Source of the DNA: Spirochaetota bacterium
GTDB lineage: Bacteria; Spirochaetota; B62-G9; DRHN01
Direction: 5' to 3'
DNA: 12,012 nucleotides
NCBI GenBank assembly: GCA_023136305.1
Contig: JAGLSF010000034.1
Coordinates: 1-12,012, forward strand
Of the stretch, positions 1 to 6,560 are shown in pieces. Made by a program: the position numbers and the translations under genes. Positions within the stretch are counted from its first letter, which is position 1. The number at the start of each line of letters is the position of its first letter. The notes beneath the pieces are model-generated. The model saw only the letters and a list, made by a program, of their open reading frames with translations. It did no database searches and had not been told where the DNA came from.

Positions 1-84
1 ATGGACAAGTACTTTGTCAAAGAGGACAGCGCCATTATCGGACCGGAAATCGAAGAGCTGGAAGAAGTCTTTCACATCGACTGA
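1..84 (+). CDS. C-terminal end of an unidentified upstream gene (partial)
   Basis: Frame 1 is open from the window edge to a TGA at 82-84, giving 27 residues that end in an acidic tail (EELEEVFHID). An ATG happens to sit at position 1 but is probably internal to a longer gene. The piece is too short to assign to a family. It ends only 26 nt before the ribosome-binding site and start of the isomerase gene that follows, on the same strand, so it is probably the preceding member of the same sugar operon. An aldolase, dehydrogenase or transporter part would fit the context, but nothing in these residues shows which. Confidence 0.5.
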   Translation: MDKYFVKEDSAIIGPEIEELEEVFHID

Positions 85-110
85 AATTTTTTTATTAAAG
101 GGAGCCGATT

Positions 111-1091
111 ATGAAACTGAATGTAGATGCACACCTGTGGTGTCTAGGGACCTATGCGGAACGCTACGTTCCGGGCGGCTACTTCGAGGAGATGAACATT
201 GATCAGATGCTCGAGATTTTTTCAAAAACCGAAGGACTGGACGGTATATTCCAGATGTATCCTCCAGCCCTTATGCCAAAGGACCCCGTCAAGCTGCTGA
301 AGAAGGTTTCAGACTTCGGTCTGAAGATCGGTGATGTCTTTGTGGAGCAGTGGAGCGACCGGAAATGGAAGAATGGGCCCTACAGCTGCACGGACAAGAA
401 GGTACGAGGGGAAGCAATCAAGGAGTTCAAGGAGGGTCTGGATTTCGCCAAGGAACTGAAGGCGGAGAGCGTGCTGCTCTGGCCCGCCCATGACGGCTTC
501 GACTATCCCTTCCAGGCGAACTACTATGACGGGCTGAAATACTTCGTTGAAACCCTGCAGGAGCTTGGGGAGCACGCCCCTGATATGAAAATCGCTGTGG
601 AGGCAAAGAACAAAGACCCTCGTCAGAGGCAGTATGCCAGAGATACGGGTAAAATCATGATGTTCCTGGACGACGTGGGCCTCAACAATGTGGGAGGAGC
701 TCTGGATGTGGGCCACTCCTTCATGGCCCAGGAGAATATTGCTGAATCACTTGTAATCATCGACACCCACAAGAAGCTTTTTCAGATACACCTGAACGAG
801 AATTACCGTGATGCGGACCCGGACATGATATTCGGTACTGTCAACTTCTGGGAAATACTGGAGTTCTACTATTATCTCAACAAGACCGACTACGAGGGGT
901 GGCAGGCCATCGACATCATTGCTCCCCGGGATGACCGGGCCAAATCACTTCAGCTGGGCGTGAGCATGGTGCACAAGTTCAAGGAGTTCGCCGACAGGCT
1001 CACCGAGCACGCCGGGGAAATAGACGGCAATATGGAAGGCTACCGTTTTGTCGACAACATGGAGCTCATCCGCAAGCTGGTTCTCAAGTAG
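111..1091 (+). CDS. TIM-barrel sugar isomerase, L-rhamnose/xylose isomerase type
   Basis: A 326-residue protein of the xylose isomerase-like TIM-barrel superfamily, probably a cytoplasmic, divalent-metal-dependent aldose-ketose isomerase. The candidate metal ligands are E164, D199, H227 and D268. E164-A-K166 has the E-x-K motif and D199-V-G-H202 the D-x-x-H motif of the L-rhamnose isomerase/xylose isomerase group. The W124-P-A-H-D-G stretch followed by YPFQ resembles the 'W-x-A-D-G...YPGQ' segment of Pseudomonas-type L-rhamnose isomerase. It is shorter than that enzyme (about 430 residues) because it begins directly at the first barrel strand. The start is supported by AAAGGGAG at 97-104, six bases upstream. 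A rhamnulokinase-type gene lies downstream in the same run, which favours a deoxy-sugar substrate. It could instead be a sugar-phosphate epimerase of the same fold; family is confident, substrate is inferred. Confidence 0.85.
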   Translation: MKLNVDAHLWCLGTYAERYVPGGYFEEMNIDQMLEIFSKTEGLDGIFQMYPPALMPKDPVKLLKKVSDFGLKIGDVFVEQWSDRKWKNGPYSCTDKKVRGEAIKEFKEGLDFAKELKAESVLLWPAHDGFDYPFQANYYDGLKYFVETLQELGEHAPDMKIAVEAKNKDPRQRQYARDTGKIMMFLDDVGLNNVGGALDVGHSFMAQENIAESLVIIDTHKKLFQIHLNENYRDADPDMIFGTVNFWEILEFYYYLNKTDYEGWQAIDIIAPRDDRAKSLQLGVSMVHKFKEFADRLTEHAGEIDGNMEGYRFVDNMELIRKLVLK

Positions 1092-1092
1092 G

Positions 1093-1115
1093 CGGTACCC
1101 GATACCGACGTACCG
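1093..1115 (+). other. Intercistronic hairpin
   Basis: CGGTAC at 1093-1098 is an exact inverted match to GTACCG at 1110-1115, with an 11-nt loop, two bases after the isomerase stop codon. There is no T-run after it, so it is not a rho-independent terminator. It could stabilise the upstream message end or be accidental. Confidence 0.3.
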
Positions 1116-1135
1116 GCAAGGGAGAAGAGACAGGC

Positions 1136-2287
1136 ATGAACGCCCGCGAGAAATTTCATGCAGTCATGAGCTTCCAGGACAGTGCTTCGAACATGAAAAC
1201 TGAATTCGGCTACTGGGCGGGCACCCTACGGCGCTGGTTCAAAGAGGGGCTACTGAGACGGGAGGGGATTCCCGAGGATAGGCTCGACGGTGATCTCGTT
1301 CGGGGAGGCGATCCCATTTCACCCGACTCGGATGAGCTCGTGGACAGGAATGTCATGCCACAGCTGCAGCTCGATTCCTATCTGGCCAAATTCCCCGTTG
1401 ACCTGAGCCCTCCACTGGAACCCGAACTGCTCGAGGAAAACAGCCATTACCGTGTGCTGCGTGACCGCTACGGCATCACGAAGAAGCAGGTAAAGGACAA
1501 CGCGGCAACCCATTTCAACCTGGAGCATCCCATAAAGAACAGGGAGGATTTTTACCGATACACCGAACAGTATGACCGTGATGTGGTAAAGCGCCTCCCG
1601 CAGAACATCGATGTACTGCAGAGCTACCTGCGGGACAGGGTGTTCCCGGTCCGTCTCGGAGGAAATCCCTACGGCTTCTCCTTTTTTCCGCGTTATCTCA
1701 TGGGTGATGTGCAGTACATGCTCACCCTGTACGACGATCCCGGTCTCATCAAGGAGTTCAATCGGTTCTTTCTGGACTTCCTCATGGAGTGCTGGTCGCT
1801 CATACTGGAGAGATTCGACATCGACTGTGTCTTCGTGCTCGAGGATATGGCATACAGGGGCGGGTCCATGATATCTCCTCAGATGTTCGAGGAGTTCATG
1901 GCACCCTATTACAGGGAGCTGGTCTATTTTGTCAGGGGCTTCGGCATCGAATATGTCTTTGTTGATTGTGATGGCCTTGTCGAGGAGCTGATACCCTTAT
2001 GGGTCGAGACCGGTGTAAACGGGCTGTTTCCCATTGAGGCGGTGAATGACATTGTGGCGATTCGTGAAGCCTATCCGCAGCTCAGAATGATGGGGGGCGT
2101 CGACAAGACAAGGCTCTTCACGTCCCGCAGGGAGTATATCGATGGAGAGCTGCATCGTCTGGAGCCTGTGTTGAAAAGCGGTGGCTACGTCCCCCATATC
2201 GATCATGCGGTTTCCCAGGACATCAGCTGGGAGAGCTTCACCTATTACAGGCAGCGGCTCAATGACATCATAGATGGAGGCAGTTGA
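1136..2287 (+). CDS. Uroporphyrinogen decarboxylase (URO-D) superfamily protein, sugar-operon type
   Basis: A 383-residue TIM-barrel protein of the URO-D/corrinoid-methyltransferase (MtaA/CmuA) superfamily. It resembles the subgroup found beside sugar genes rather than true HemE. Diagnostic segments are the N-terminal 'NAREKF..VMSF', then E-x-G-Y-W with T-L-R-R-W, the C-terminal 'LWVETGVNGLFPIEA', G-G-V-D-K near residue 325, and GGYVP-H-x-D-H at about 350-357. The HemE N-terminal substrate loop (RQAGRY) is absent. Where methyltransferases carry the zinc motif H-x-C-G, this protein reads D277-C-D-G280, so a zinc/thiol methyl-transfer mechanism is doubtful. The start at 1136 has AAGGGAG at 1118-1124. 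It lies 44 nt after the isomerase and is probably co-transcribed. The reaction is unknown; family assignment is firm, role is not. Confidence 0.85.
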   Translation: MNAREKFHAVMSFQDSASNMKTEFGYWAGTLRRWFKEGLLRREGIPEDRLDGDLVRGGDPISPDSDELVDRNVMPQLQLDSYLAKFPVDLSPPLEPELLEENSHYRVLRDRYGITKKQVKDNAATHFNLEHPIKNREDFYRYTEQYDRDVVKRLPQNIDVLQSYLRDRVFPVRLGGNPYGFSFFPRYLMGDVQYMLTLYDDPGLIKEFNRFFLDFLMECWSLILERFDIDCVFVLEDMAYRGGSMISPQMFEEFMAPYYRELVYFVRGFGIEYVFVDCDGLVEELIPLWVETGVNGLFPIEAVNDIVAIREAYPQLRMMGGVDKTRLFTSRREYIDGELHRLEPVLKSGGYVPHIDHAVSQDISWESFTYYRQRLNDIIDGGS

Positions 2288-2426
2288 GAAGGGGCTTGCC
2301 TGGATACCGGCGGGAAATATCCTTCGCATGGCCCCACCCCTCATTATGACGGAAAAACTCGCCTCTCGAGCGCTGGAAATTATTGATGAGTCCATTACCG
2401 ATGCAGAAGCCCATTTCGGGGTGTAG
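2274..2426 (+). pseudogene. C-terminal remnant of a class III (PLP) aminotransferase
   Basis: A 50-codon frame from ATG 2274 to TAG 2424-2426, overlapping the end of the URO-D-like gene by 14 bases. It reads GLAWIPAGNILRMAPPLIM and then an amphipathic ALEIIDESI helix. This is the typical end of acetylornithine/4-aminobutyrate-type class III aminotransferases (G-N-x-x-R-x-A-P-P-L-x-x-T/S-E). A complete enzyme needs about 400 residues with a PLP lysine, and all of that is missing. The URO-D-like gene ends at a normal place for its family, so the break lies at or just after its stop codon. The simplest reading is that an intact aminotransferase gene once stood here and all but its tail was deleted. 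The peptide could still be translated by coupling, but I see no ribosome-binding site and no reason for it to be functional. Confidence 0.7.
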
Positions 2427-2500
2427 AGGCACCGCAAGAGCGGCAGGAGGGTTTTTAAAAAAAGCGTGGCGGAATTACACAGTGCAGTGAAAGGCGTGTG

Positions 2501-2509
2501 AGAGAGGGG
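2501..2509 (+). promoter_or_regulatory. Ribosome-binding site deciding the start at 2516
   Basis: AGAGAGGGG sits six bases before ATG 2516. The in-frame GTG at 2498 would place this site inside the coding region and would add six residues (VREGFS) before MKKLKIGF, which is a normal first strand. ATG 2516 is therefore preferred. Confidence 0.7.
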
Positions 2510-2515
2510 TTCTCT

Positions 2516-3943
2516 ATGAAAAAGTTGAAGATCGGTTTTGCAGCAGGATTCATGGACGGCTTCTCCACAGTCGGTCTCGACATGTTCGCGGATTATCAGA
2601 AAAAACTCGACCGTATGTCCGGGGACCTGAACTTCGAAATCATCCATTTTAAAAAGCCCATGCTCACGGTACAGGAGGCAAGGAGAATCAGATACGAGCT
2701 CGATGCACAGGAGGTGGATTTTCTTCTCCTCTTCATTCCTGCCTACATCATTGGTGATCAGGTGTACGAGGTTATGAAGGCAACTGCCGACGTGGGGTTG
2801 TGGGCAATCGAGGAGCCGCGTGACGAGGGCCCCATGCCGCTCGCTTCCTTCGTGAACCTCTCCCAGAATGCGAGCATAGCACGCAATTACTTCAAGGGGG
2901 GCGGCAAAAAGGTGAAGTGGTTCTTCGGCCCCCTCGATGGGCCTTTATTCAAGCCCAGGTTCGAGATTACGGTCAGAGTACTTGCCGCAAAGAAGAACCT
3001 CAGGGATGCCCGGGTGGCACAGATTGGGAAGCTGGCGGATGGTCATATCAATCACTACAATGATGTACGGGACATATACAAATGTGTCGGCGTGGATGTG
3101 TCGAGAGATTATGAGGTCGAAGACATCATCGCCATGGGAGAGGAGATACCTGAAGATGTGGTGAGAGAGGAGCTTGACAGACTGGGCTCCCAGACCACAA
3201 GGGGGCGCATCGGGTCGGACAAGATCGAACTGTCGGTCAGGATGTACCGTGCCATCAGGAACCTCTGTGATGCGCAGGAATACGATGCGGTCGCCTTCTC
3301 ATGCTGGCCGAAACTCATGCCCCTCAAGGGCATGTCGGGTTGTCTCATCAACGCGCTGCTCAACAATGCTGGGACCGTTGCGGGTTGCGAGGCCGATGTG
3401 TTGAGCACCGTGTCCATGCTTGCACTGCACTATCTGACCGGGTCAACTACCGTGCTCATGGACCTGTCAAAGTTCGACACACAGGACAATACACTGATGA
3501 TGTGGCACTGCGGCACCTCCCCCTTTGACATGGCAGACGGGAAGGGCGTACGGCTCGACCGTCACTACTTCGCGGATTACACGAAGGATGCACGGCTCAA
3601 GGATGCCGGCCCGATCACCGATGTCGTCTTCAGACCGTCCGATATGACGGTGTTCAGGTTCATCGGTGAGGCTGACAGTTTCTACTACTTCACCGGAAAG
3701 ACACTGGGCGACGAGAAGAAAAGCTTTCACGGGAGCAGGGGATGGGTCAGGGACCTGAAGCTCTACAGTGAACCGATTGAGGTGCTCGACCTGATAAACA
3801 CCATGCTGGTGCAGGGTCTGCCCCATCACTATCCCATGGTGCTCGAGAATGCCACAAAGCTCATAGAGGAGCTTGCCTTCTGGCTGGGACTGAAGAAGAT
3901 CTCACGTATACCCTATCGGGATTATCTGTACATCCCGGAATAA
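2516..3943 (+). CDS. L-fucose/L-arabinose isomerase family protein
   Basis: A 475-residue protein of the L-fucose isomerase-related family (COG2407-like), predicted to be a manganese-dependent cytosolic ketol isomerase or relative. The N-terminal half has alternating alpha/beta structure, with 'FLLLFIPAYIIGDQV' near residues 70-85. The C-terminal half carries the family's active-site landmarks: G-C-E292-A-D, an aspartate D316 in V-L-M-D-L-S-K-F-D, and H331 in W-H331-C-G-T-S-P. These correspond to the Glu, Asp and His metal ligands of the family by eye alignment. It starts 228 nt after the URO-D-like gene, across the aminotransferase remnant, and 65 nt before the kinase. Its fold is unrelated to that of the TIM-barrel isomerase upstream, so the operon encodes two independent isomerase candidates. 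The exact sugar cannot be read from sequence; fucose, arabinose and other deoxyhexoses are all possible. Confidence 0.85.
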   Translation: MKKLKIGFAAGFMDGFSTVGLDMFADYQKKLDRMSGDLNFEIIHFKKPMLTVQEARRIRYELDAQEVDFLLLFIPAYIIGDQVYEVMKATADVGLWAIEEPRDEGPMPLASFVNLSQNASIARNYFKGGGKKVKWFFGPLDGPLFKPRFEITVRVLAAKKNLRDARVAQIGKLADGHINHYNDVRDIYKCVGVDVSRDYEVEDIIAMGEEIPEDVVREELDRLGSQTTRGRIGSDKIELSVRMYRAIRNLCDAQEYDAVAFSCWPKLMPLKGMSGCLINALLNNAGTVAGCEADVLSTVSMLALHYLTGSTTVLMDLSKFDTQDNTLMMWHCGTSPFDMADGKGVRLDRHYFADYTKDARLKDAGPITDVVFRPSDMTVFRFIGEADSFYYFTGKTLGDEKKSFHGSRGWVRDLKLYSEPIEVLDLINTMLVQGLPHHYPMVLENATKLIEELAFWLGLKKISRIPYRDYLYIPE

Positions 3944-3996
3944 TCATGGGCAAAATATCGAAGAGGCGACTGAACGGGAGCACATTAGTTTACCAT

Positions 3997-4005
3997 GAGG
4001 TGAGG
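3997..4005 (+). promoter_or_regulatory. Ribosome-binding site for the kinase
   Basis: GAGGTGAGG at 3997-4005 lies just before ATG 4009 and ATG 4015. The earlier in-frame ATG at 3946 has no comparable site and would add 21 basic, non-conserved residues. The kinase's first beta strand (YLVFDFGAS) begins right after 4015. Confidence 0.6.
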
Positions 4006-4008
4006 AAT

Positions 4009-5496
4009 ATGAAGATGAGGCACTACCTTGTATTCGATTTCGGGGCAAGTAACGGAAGGGCCCTGGTAGCCAGTTACAACGGCAGGACATTCAGTTTTGA
4101 AGAGGTACATCGATTCGACAATCATCCTGTTTCGGTGACAGGCACTCTCTACTGGGACGTGCTCTGGCTCTACGCCCAACTGCAGAAAGGCCTGCAGAAG
4201 GCCGTACGGCAGTATGGCGAGATCGCGTCCCTCGGTGTGGACACCTGGGGTTGCGATCACGGTTTCATCGACAGGAACGGAAAGCTTCTCGCCAACCCTG
4301 TGCACTACCGCGATGAGAGGCGCAACAGCGTCACGGAGCAGGTTTTCAAGGCCGTACCGGAAGAGGACCTCTTCAGGTTCACCGGCATGTTCACTATTTC
4401 CATCATGGGTGTCTACAATCTCTATGCGCTCGCACAGGACAGGGCATCGGAATATGTTCTTGCGCACCGTTTCCTGATGATGCCCGATATATTCAACTAT
4501 TTCCTCACCGGAGAGGTGATCAACGAGTATGCCAATGCCTCCACCATGGTCATGTACAATCAGAAGGAGAAGTGCTGGGAGGACCGTATTTTTCATAAGC
4601 TGGGGCTCAAACGCGAACTTTTTTCCGAGGTTGTCCTTCCGGGCACGAGGATCGGTGCGGTGCAGAGGGGGGTGTGCGGTGAGCTCGATGTGCCGGCCAT
4701 TCCGGTCATTGTACCCGCAACACACGATACTGCCTCAGCAGAGGCGGGCATTCCTGTTCTGCGCTCAGAGAACAACTGGGCGTGGCTCAGCATGGGGACC
4801 TGGTGTGTCAACGGCATGGCAACCGAGGAGCCCGTGCTCAGCCGGAGTGCTTTTCAACAGGGCTTTGGCAATGAGGGTGATGCGGAGGGAAAGAGCTTCC
4901 TTGCCAAGAATATAAACGGGCTCTGGGTCATACAGCAATGCAGGGAAAAATGGATACGCGATCTCGGAAGGGAAGTCTCCTGGGAGGAGATCGTGGACGC
5001 TGCCGAGACGGCGCCTCCCTTCAGAGTTTTCTTCGATATGGACCAGCCCATGTTCAGCCAGGTGCAGGGAGACATGCCGGGAGTGATCGCAGACTATGTA
5101 AAAGCCCGCGGTCAGGAGGCCCCGGGAACCATGGGGGAAACGGCACGGTGTGTTTTTGAAAGCATCGCCCTGAAGGTGTGCAGGAATTTCAGGCAGATGA
5201 TGGAGCTTGCAGGCAAGAATATCGAGCTCATTCATCTCGTAGGCGGAGGGGCCAAGAACTGTCTCCTCTGCCAGTGGATCTCCGATGCCATGGATCTGCC
5301 CGTTGTTGCCGGCCCAACAGAAACCACGGCCGTGGGAAATCTTCTCATGCAGCTCAAGGGGACAGGCGAGATCAGTTCCCTGCAGGAGGGCAGGGAGATA
5401 ACGCATCGTTCAGTTGAAATCGCACACTATGAGCCCGGTGAGCATGATCACTGGGTTGAGGCATCTGACCGTTACGAGCAGATCATGCAGAGCTGA
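4009..5496 (+). CDS. rhaB: Rhamnulokinase-type FGGY sugar kinase
   Basis: A 495-residue FGGY-family carbohydrate kinase, closest by eye to L-rhamnulokinase, which phosphorylates L-rhamnulose at O-1 with ATP in the cytoplasm. Visible landmarks are the N-terminal phosphate loop F-D10-F-G-A-S-N-G-R, the substrate segment GVDTWGCDHGF with NPVHYRDER, and LMMPDIFNYFLTGE. The presumed catalytic base is D240 in THDTASAEAG, close to the position seen in E. coli RhaB. The adenosine-binding part is V-G-G-G-A-K-N (G412-G414) followed by VAGPTETTAVGNLL. Length matches the family. The 'FTGMFTISIMGVYNLYAL' region replaces the usual Q-F-x-x-x-N-T-L-Y segment of rhamnulokinases, so substrate preference may differ. 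It is the last gene of the isomerase/URO-D run. ATG 4009 was chosen from the GAGGTGAGG site; 3946 and 4015 are alternatives. Confidence 0.8.
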   Translation: MKMRHYLVFDFGASNGRALVASYNGRTFSFEEVHRFDNHPVSVTGTLYWDVLWLYAQLQKGLQKAVRQYGEIASLGVDTWGCDHGFIDRNGKLLANPVHYRDERRNSVTEQVFKAVPEEDLFRFTGMFTISIMGVYNLYALAQDRASEYVLAHRFLMMPDIFNYFLTGEVINEYANASTMVMYNQKEKCWEDRIFHKLGLKRELFSEVVLPGTRIGAVQRGVCGELDVPAIPVIVPATHDTASAEAGIPVLRSENNWAWLSMGTWCVNGMATEEPVLSRSAFQQGFGNEGDAEGKSFLAKNINGLWVIQQCREKWIRDLGREVSWEEIVDAAETAPPFRVFFDMDQPMFSQVQGDMPGVIADYVKARGQEAPGTMGETARCVFESIALKVCRNFRQMMELAGKNIELIHLVGGGAKNCLLCQWISDAMDLPVVAGPTETTAVGNLLMQLKGTGEISSLQEGREITHRSVEIAHYEPGEHDHWVEASDRYEQIMQS

Positions 5497-5510
5497 ATAT
5501 CTTTCCCTCC

Positions 5511-5539
5511 TTGACATAATTTTCTCTTTTATTTATTTT
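5511..5539 (+). promoter_or_regulatory. Sigma70-type promoter for the cyclase pair
   Basis: A consensus -35 TTGACA (5511-5516), a 17-bp AT-rich spacer and TATTTT (5534-5539) as -10, starting 14 bp after the kinase stop. Transcription would begin near 5546, leaving a leader of roughly 95 nt before the GTG start at 5640. This makes the cyclase genes a separate transcription unit from the sugar operon. Confidence 0.6.
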
Positions 5540-5568
5540 TTCCCCAGGCATTTCCGACCTTAATAATA

Positions 5569-5618
5569 GGCGAATAGCGATTCGTAATCTGAAGTTCGCC
5601 CGAGGCGAGGCGATCTTC
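5569..5618 (+). other. Leader hairpins of the cyclase operon with mutually exclusive pairings
   Basis: GAAGTTCGCC (5591-5600) can pair with GGCGATCTTC (5609-5618), giving a ten-position stem with one T-T mismatch and an 8-nt loop. The same TTCGCC (5595-5600) can instead pair with GGCGAA at 5569-5574. A third small stem is CGAAT (5571-5575) with ATTCG (5580-5584). No T-run follows. The strong stem ends five bases before the AAAGGA ribosome-binding site at 5624-5629, so folding could influence translation. Structure is seen in the sequence; regulatory function is inference. Confidence 0.4.
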
Positions 5619-5639
5619 ATCTGAAAGGACCCTTCATCC

Positions 5640-6560
5640 GTGCGCGTGAGCGGCTGGCTCCTGCAATTGGCTACCCGGGCACTTGCCGAATCGATGGACG
5701 TACGTTCAATGATTCACCTGGCACGCCGATTCATTCGAAACTACGATCTCTACGAACGTATGGGATTCTCCCGAAACATGTCCATTCCAAACAAGGACGC
5801 AGCCAGGCAGATTGTCCGTGACATGAATGAAAGCGAGCTGATGTTCGATTTCGTGACCATGCTCATCAAGATACGTGAAAGCGGCCTGGGAGGAAGGAAG
5901 TACGGGATCCCCTACCTGAGTGAGATGCTCGGTGAAATACGAAAAGCGGGGCTCATCTACGATAAGGACAGCAATATGTTCTTAGAGGACCCCAGGGTGA
6001 TGCAGACCATGAACTGGGGTGTGCTCAGGGAGTTCGAAGAGTATATCTTTACCTTCCTGCGCATCGATATCGTTGGGAACTCAACCCTTGTTCGGCAGAA
6101 TCCCGAAGATGTGATACAGAAAACATATTCCGATTTGCGGACAATCGTGCAGACTTCGATCATCAAACGAAACGGCCGTATCTGGAACTGGGAGGGTGAC
6201 GGGGGACTGGTCTCCTTCTACTTCTCAAACAAGAATATACATGCGGTGATGAGCGCCATGGAGATACTCCACGAACTCTACATTTACAACCTGGTCCGCT
6301 GCATGTTGAACAACCCCCTGAGGGTCCGCATAGCGGTACACAGCGGTCTCTGCCAGTTCAGGCACAATTTCGAGGATATAAAGAGCGATACCATAAAGAC
6401 GATCATGCATCTTGAATCAAAATGCACTAAGCCTGACATGGTTTCAGTGAGCAGCTCCGTGTATCAGATGCTCAATCAGACCATGGTCGAGCAGCTCAGG
6501 CAGGCCAACAATGGTACGGAGCTGCCCTACTACTGTTACGAACTCAGATGGGAAGAATAG
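5640..6560 (+). CDS. Class III nucleotidyl cyclase-like protein, metal-site-bearing (C1-like)
   Basis: A 306-residue soluble protein. Residues ~1-135 are a domain I do not recognise, with motifs RNMSIPNKDAARQIV and YGIPYLSEMLGEI. Residues ~138-300 are a class III adenylate/guanylate cyclase homology domain. The two metal-binding aspartates are present: D143 in R-I-D-I-V-G-N-S and D187 in W-N-W-E-G-D187-G-G, 44 residues apart as in classical cyclases. D246 aligns with the substrate-specifying Asp. The transition-state Asn is K253 and the Arg is H257. A homodimer would therefore lack standard catalytic residues in trans. The stop TAG abuts the GTG of the next gene, which encodes a degenerate partner domain, so tight co-expression is likely. 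Start is GTG 5640 with AAAGGA at 5624-5629; ATG 5694 is a possible later start. It may make cAMP or cGMP, or only bind nucleotide. Confidence 0.75.
   Translation: MRVSGWLLQLATRALAESMDVRSMIHLARRFIRNYDLYERMGFSRNMSIPNKDAARQIVRDMNESELMFDFVTMLIKIRESGLGGRKYGIPYLSEMLGEIRKAGLIYDKDSNMFLEDPRVMQTMNWGVLREFEEYIFTFLRIDIVGNSTLVRQNPEDVIQKTYSDLRTIVQTSIIKRNGRIWNWEGDGGLVSFYFSNKNIHAVMSAMEILHELYIYNLVRCMLNNPLRVRIAVHSGLCQFRHNFEDIKSDTIKTIMHLESKCTKPDMVSVSSSVYQMLNQTMVEQLRQANNGTELPYYCYELRWEE

Noticed and set aside
2432..2456. Possible terminator: CCGC-AAGA-GCGG followed by a short T-run
   Set aside because: The stem is only four base pairs and eight bases separate it from the T-run, so it does not make a credible rho-independent terminator.
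1997..2647. Minus-strand open frame spanning the end of the URO-D-like gene and the following gap
   Set aside because: It overlaps two real genes and the aminotransferase remnant, which reads convincingly on the plus strand; the minus-strand translation resembles nothing.
3985..4725. Minus-strand open frame (246 codons) opposite the kinase
   Set aside because: It is antisense to conserved FGGY kinase sequence and its translation shows no recognisable family; it reflects codon bias of the real gene.
4765..5406. Minus-strand open frame (213 codons) opposite the kinase C-terminal half
   Set aside because: It mirrors the adenosine-binding region of the kinase and has no protein-like motifs of its own.
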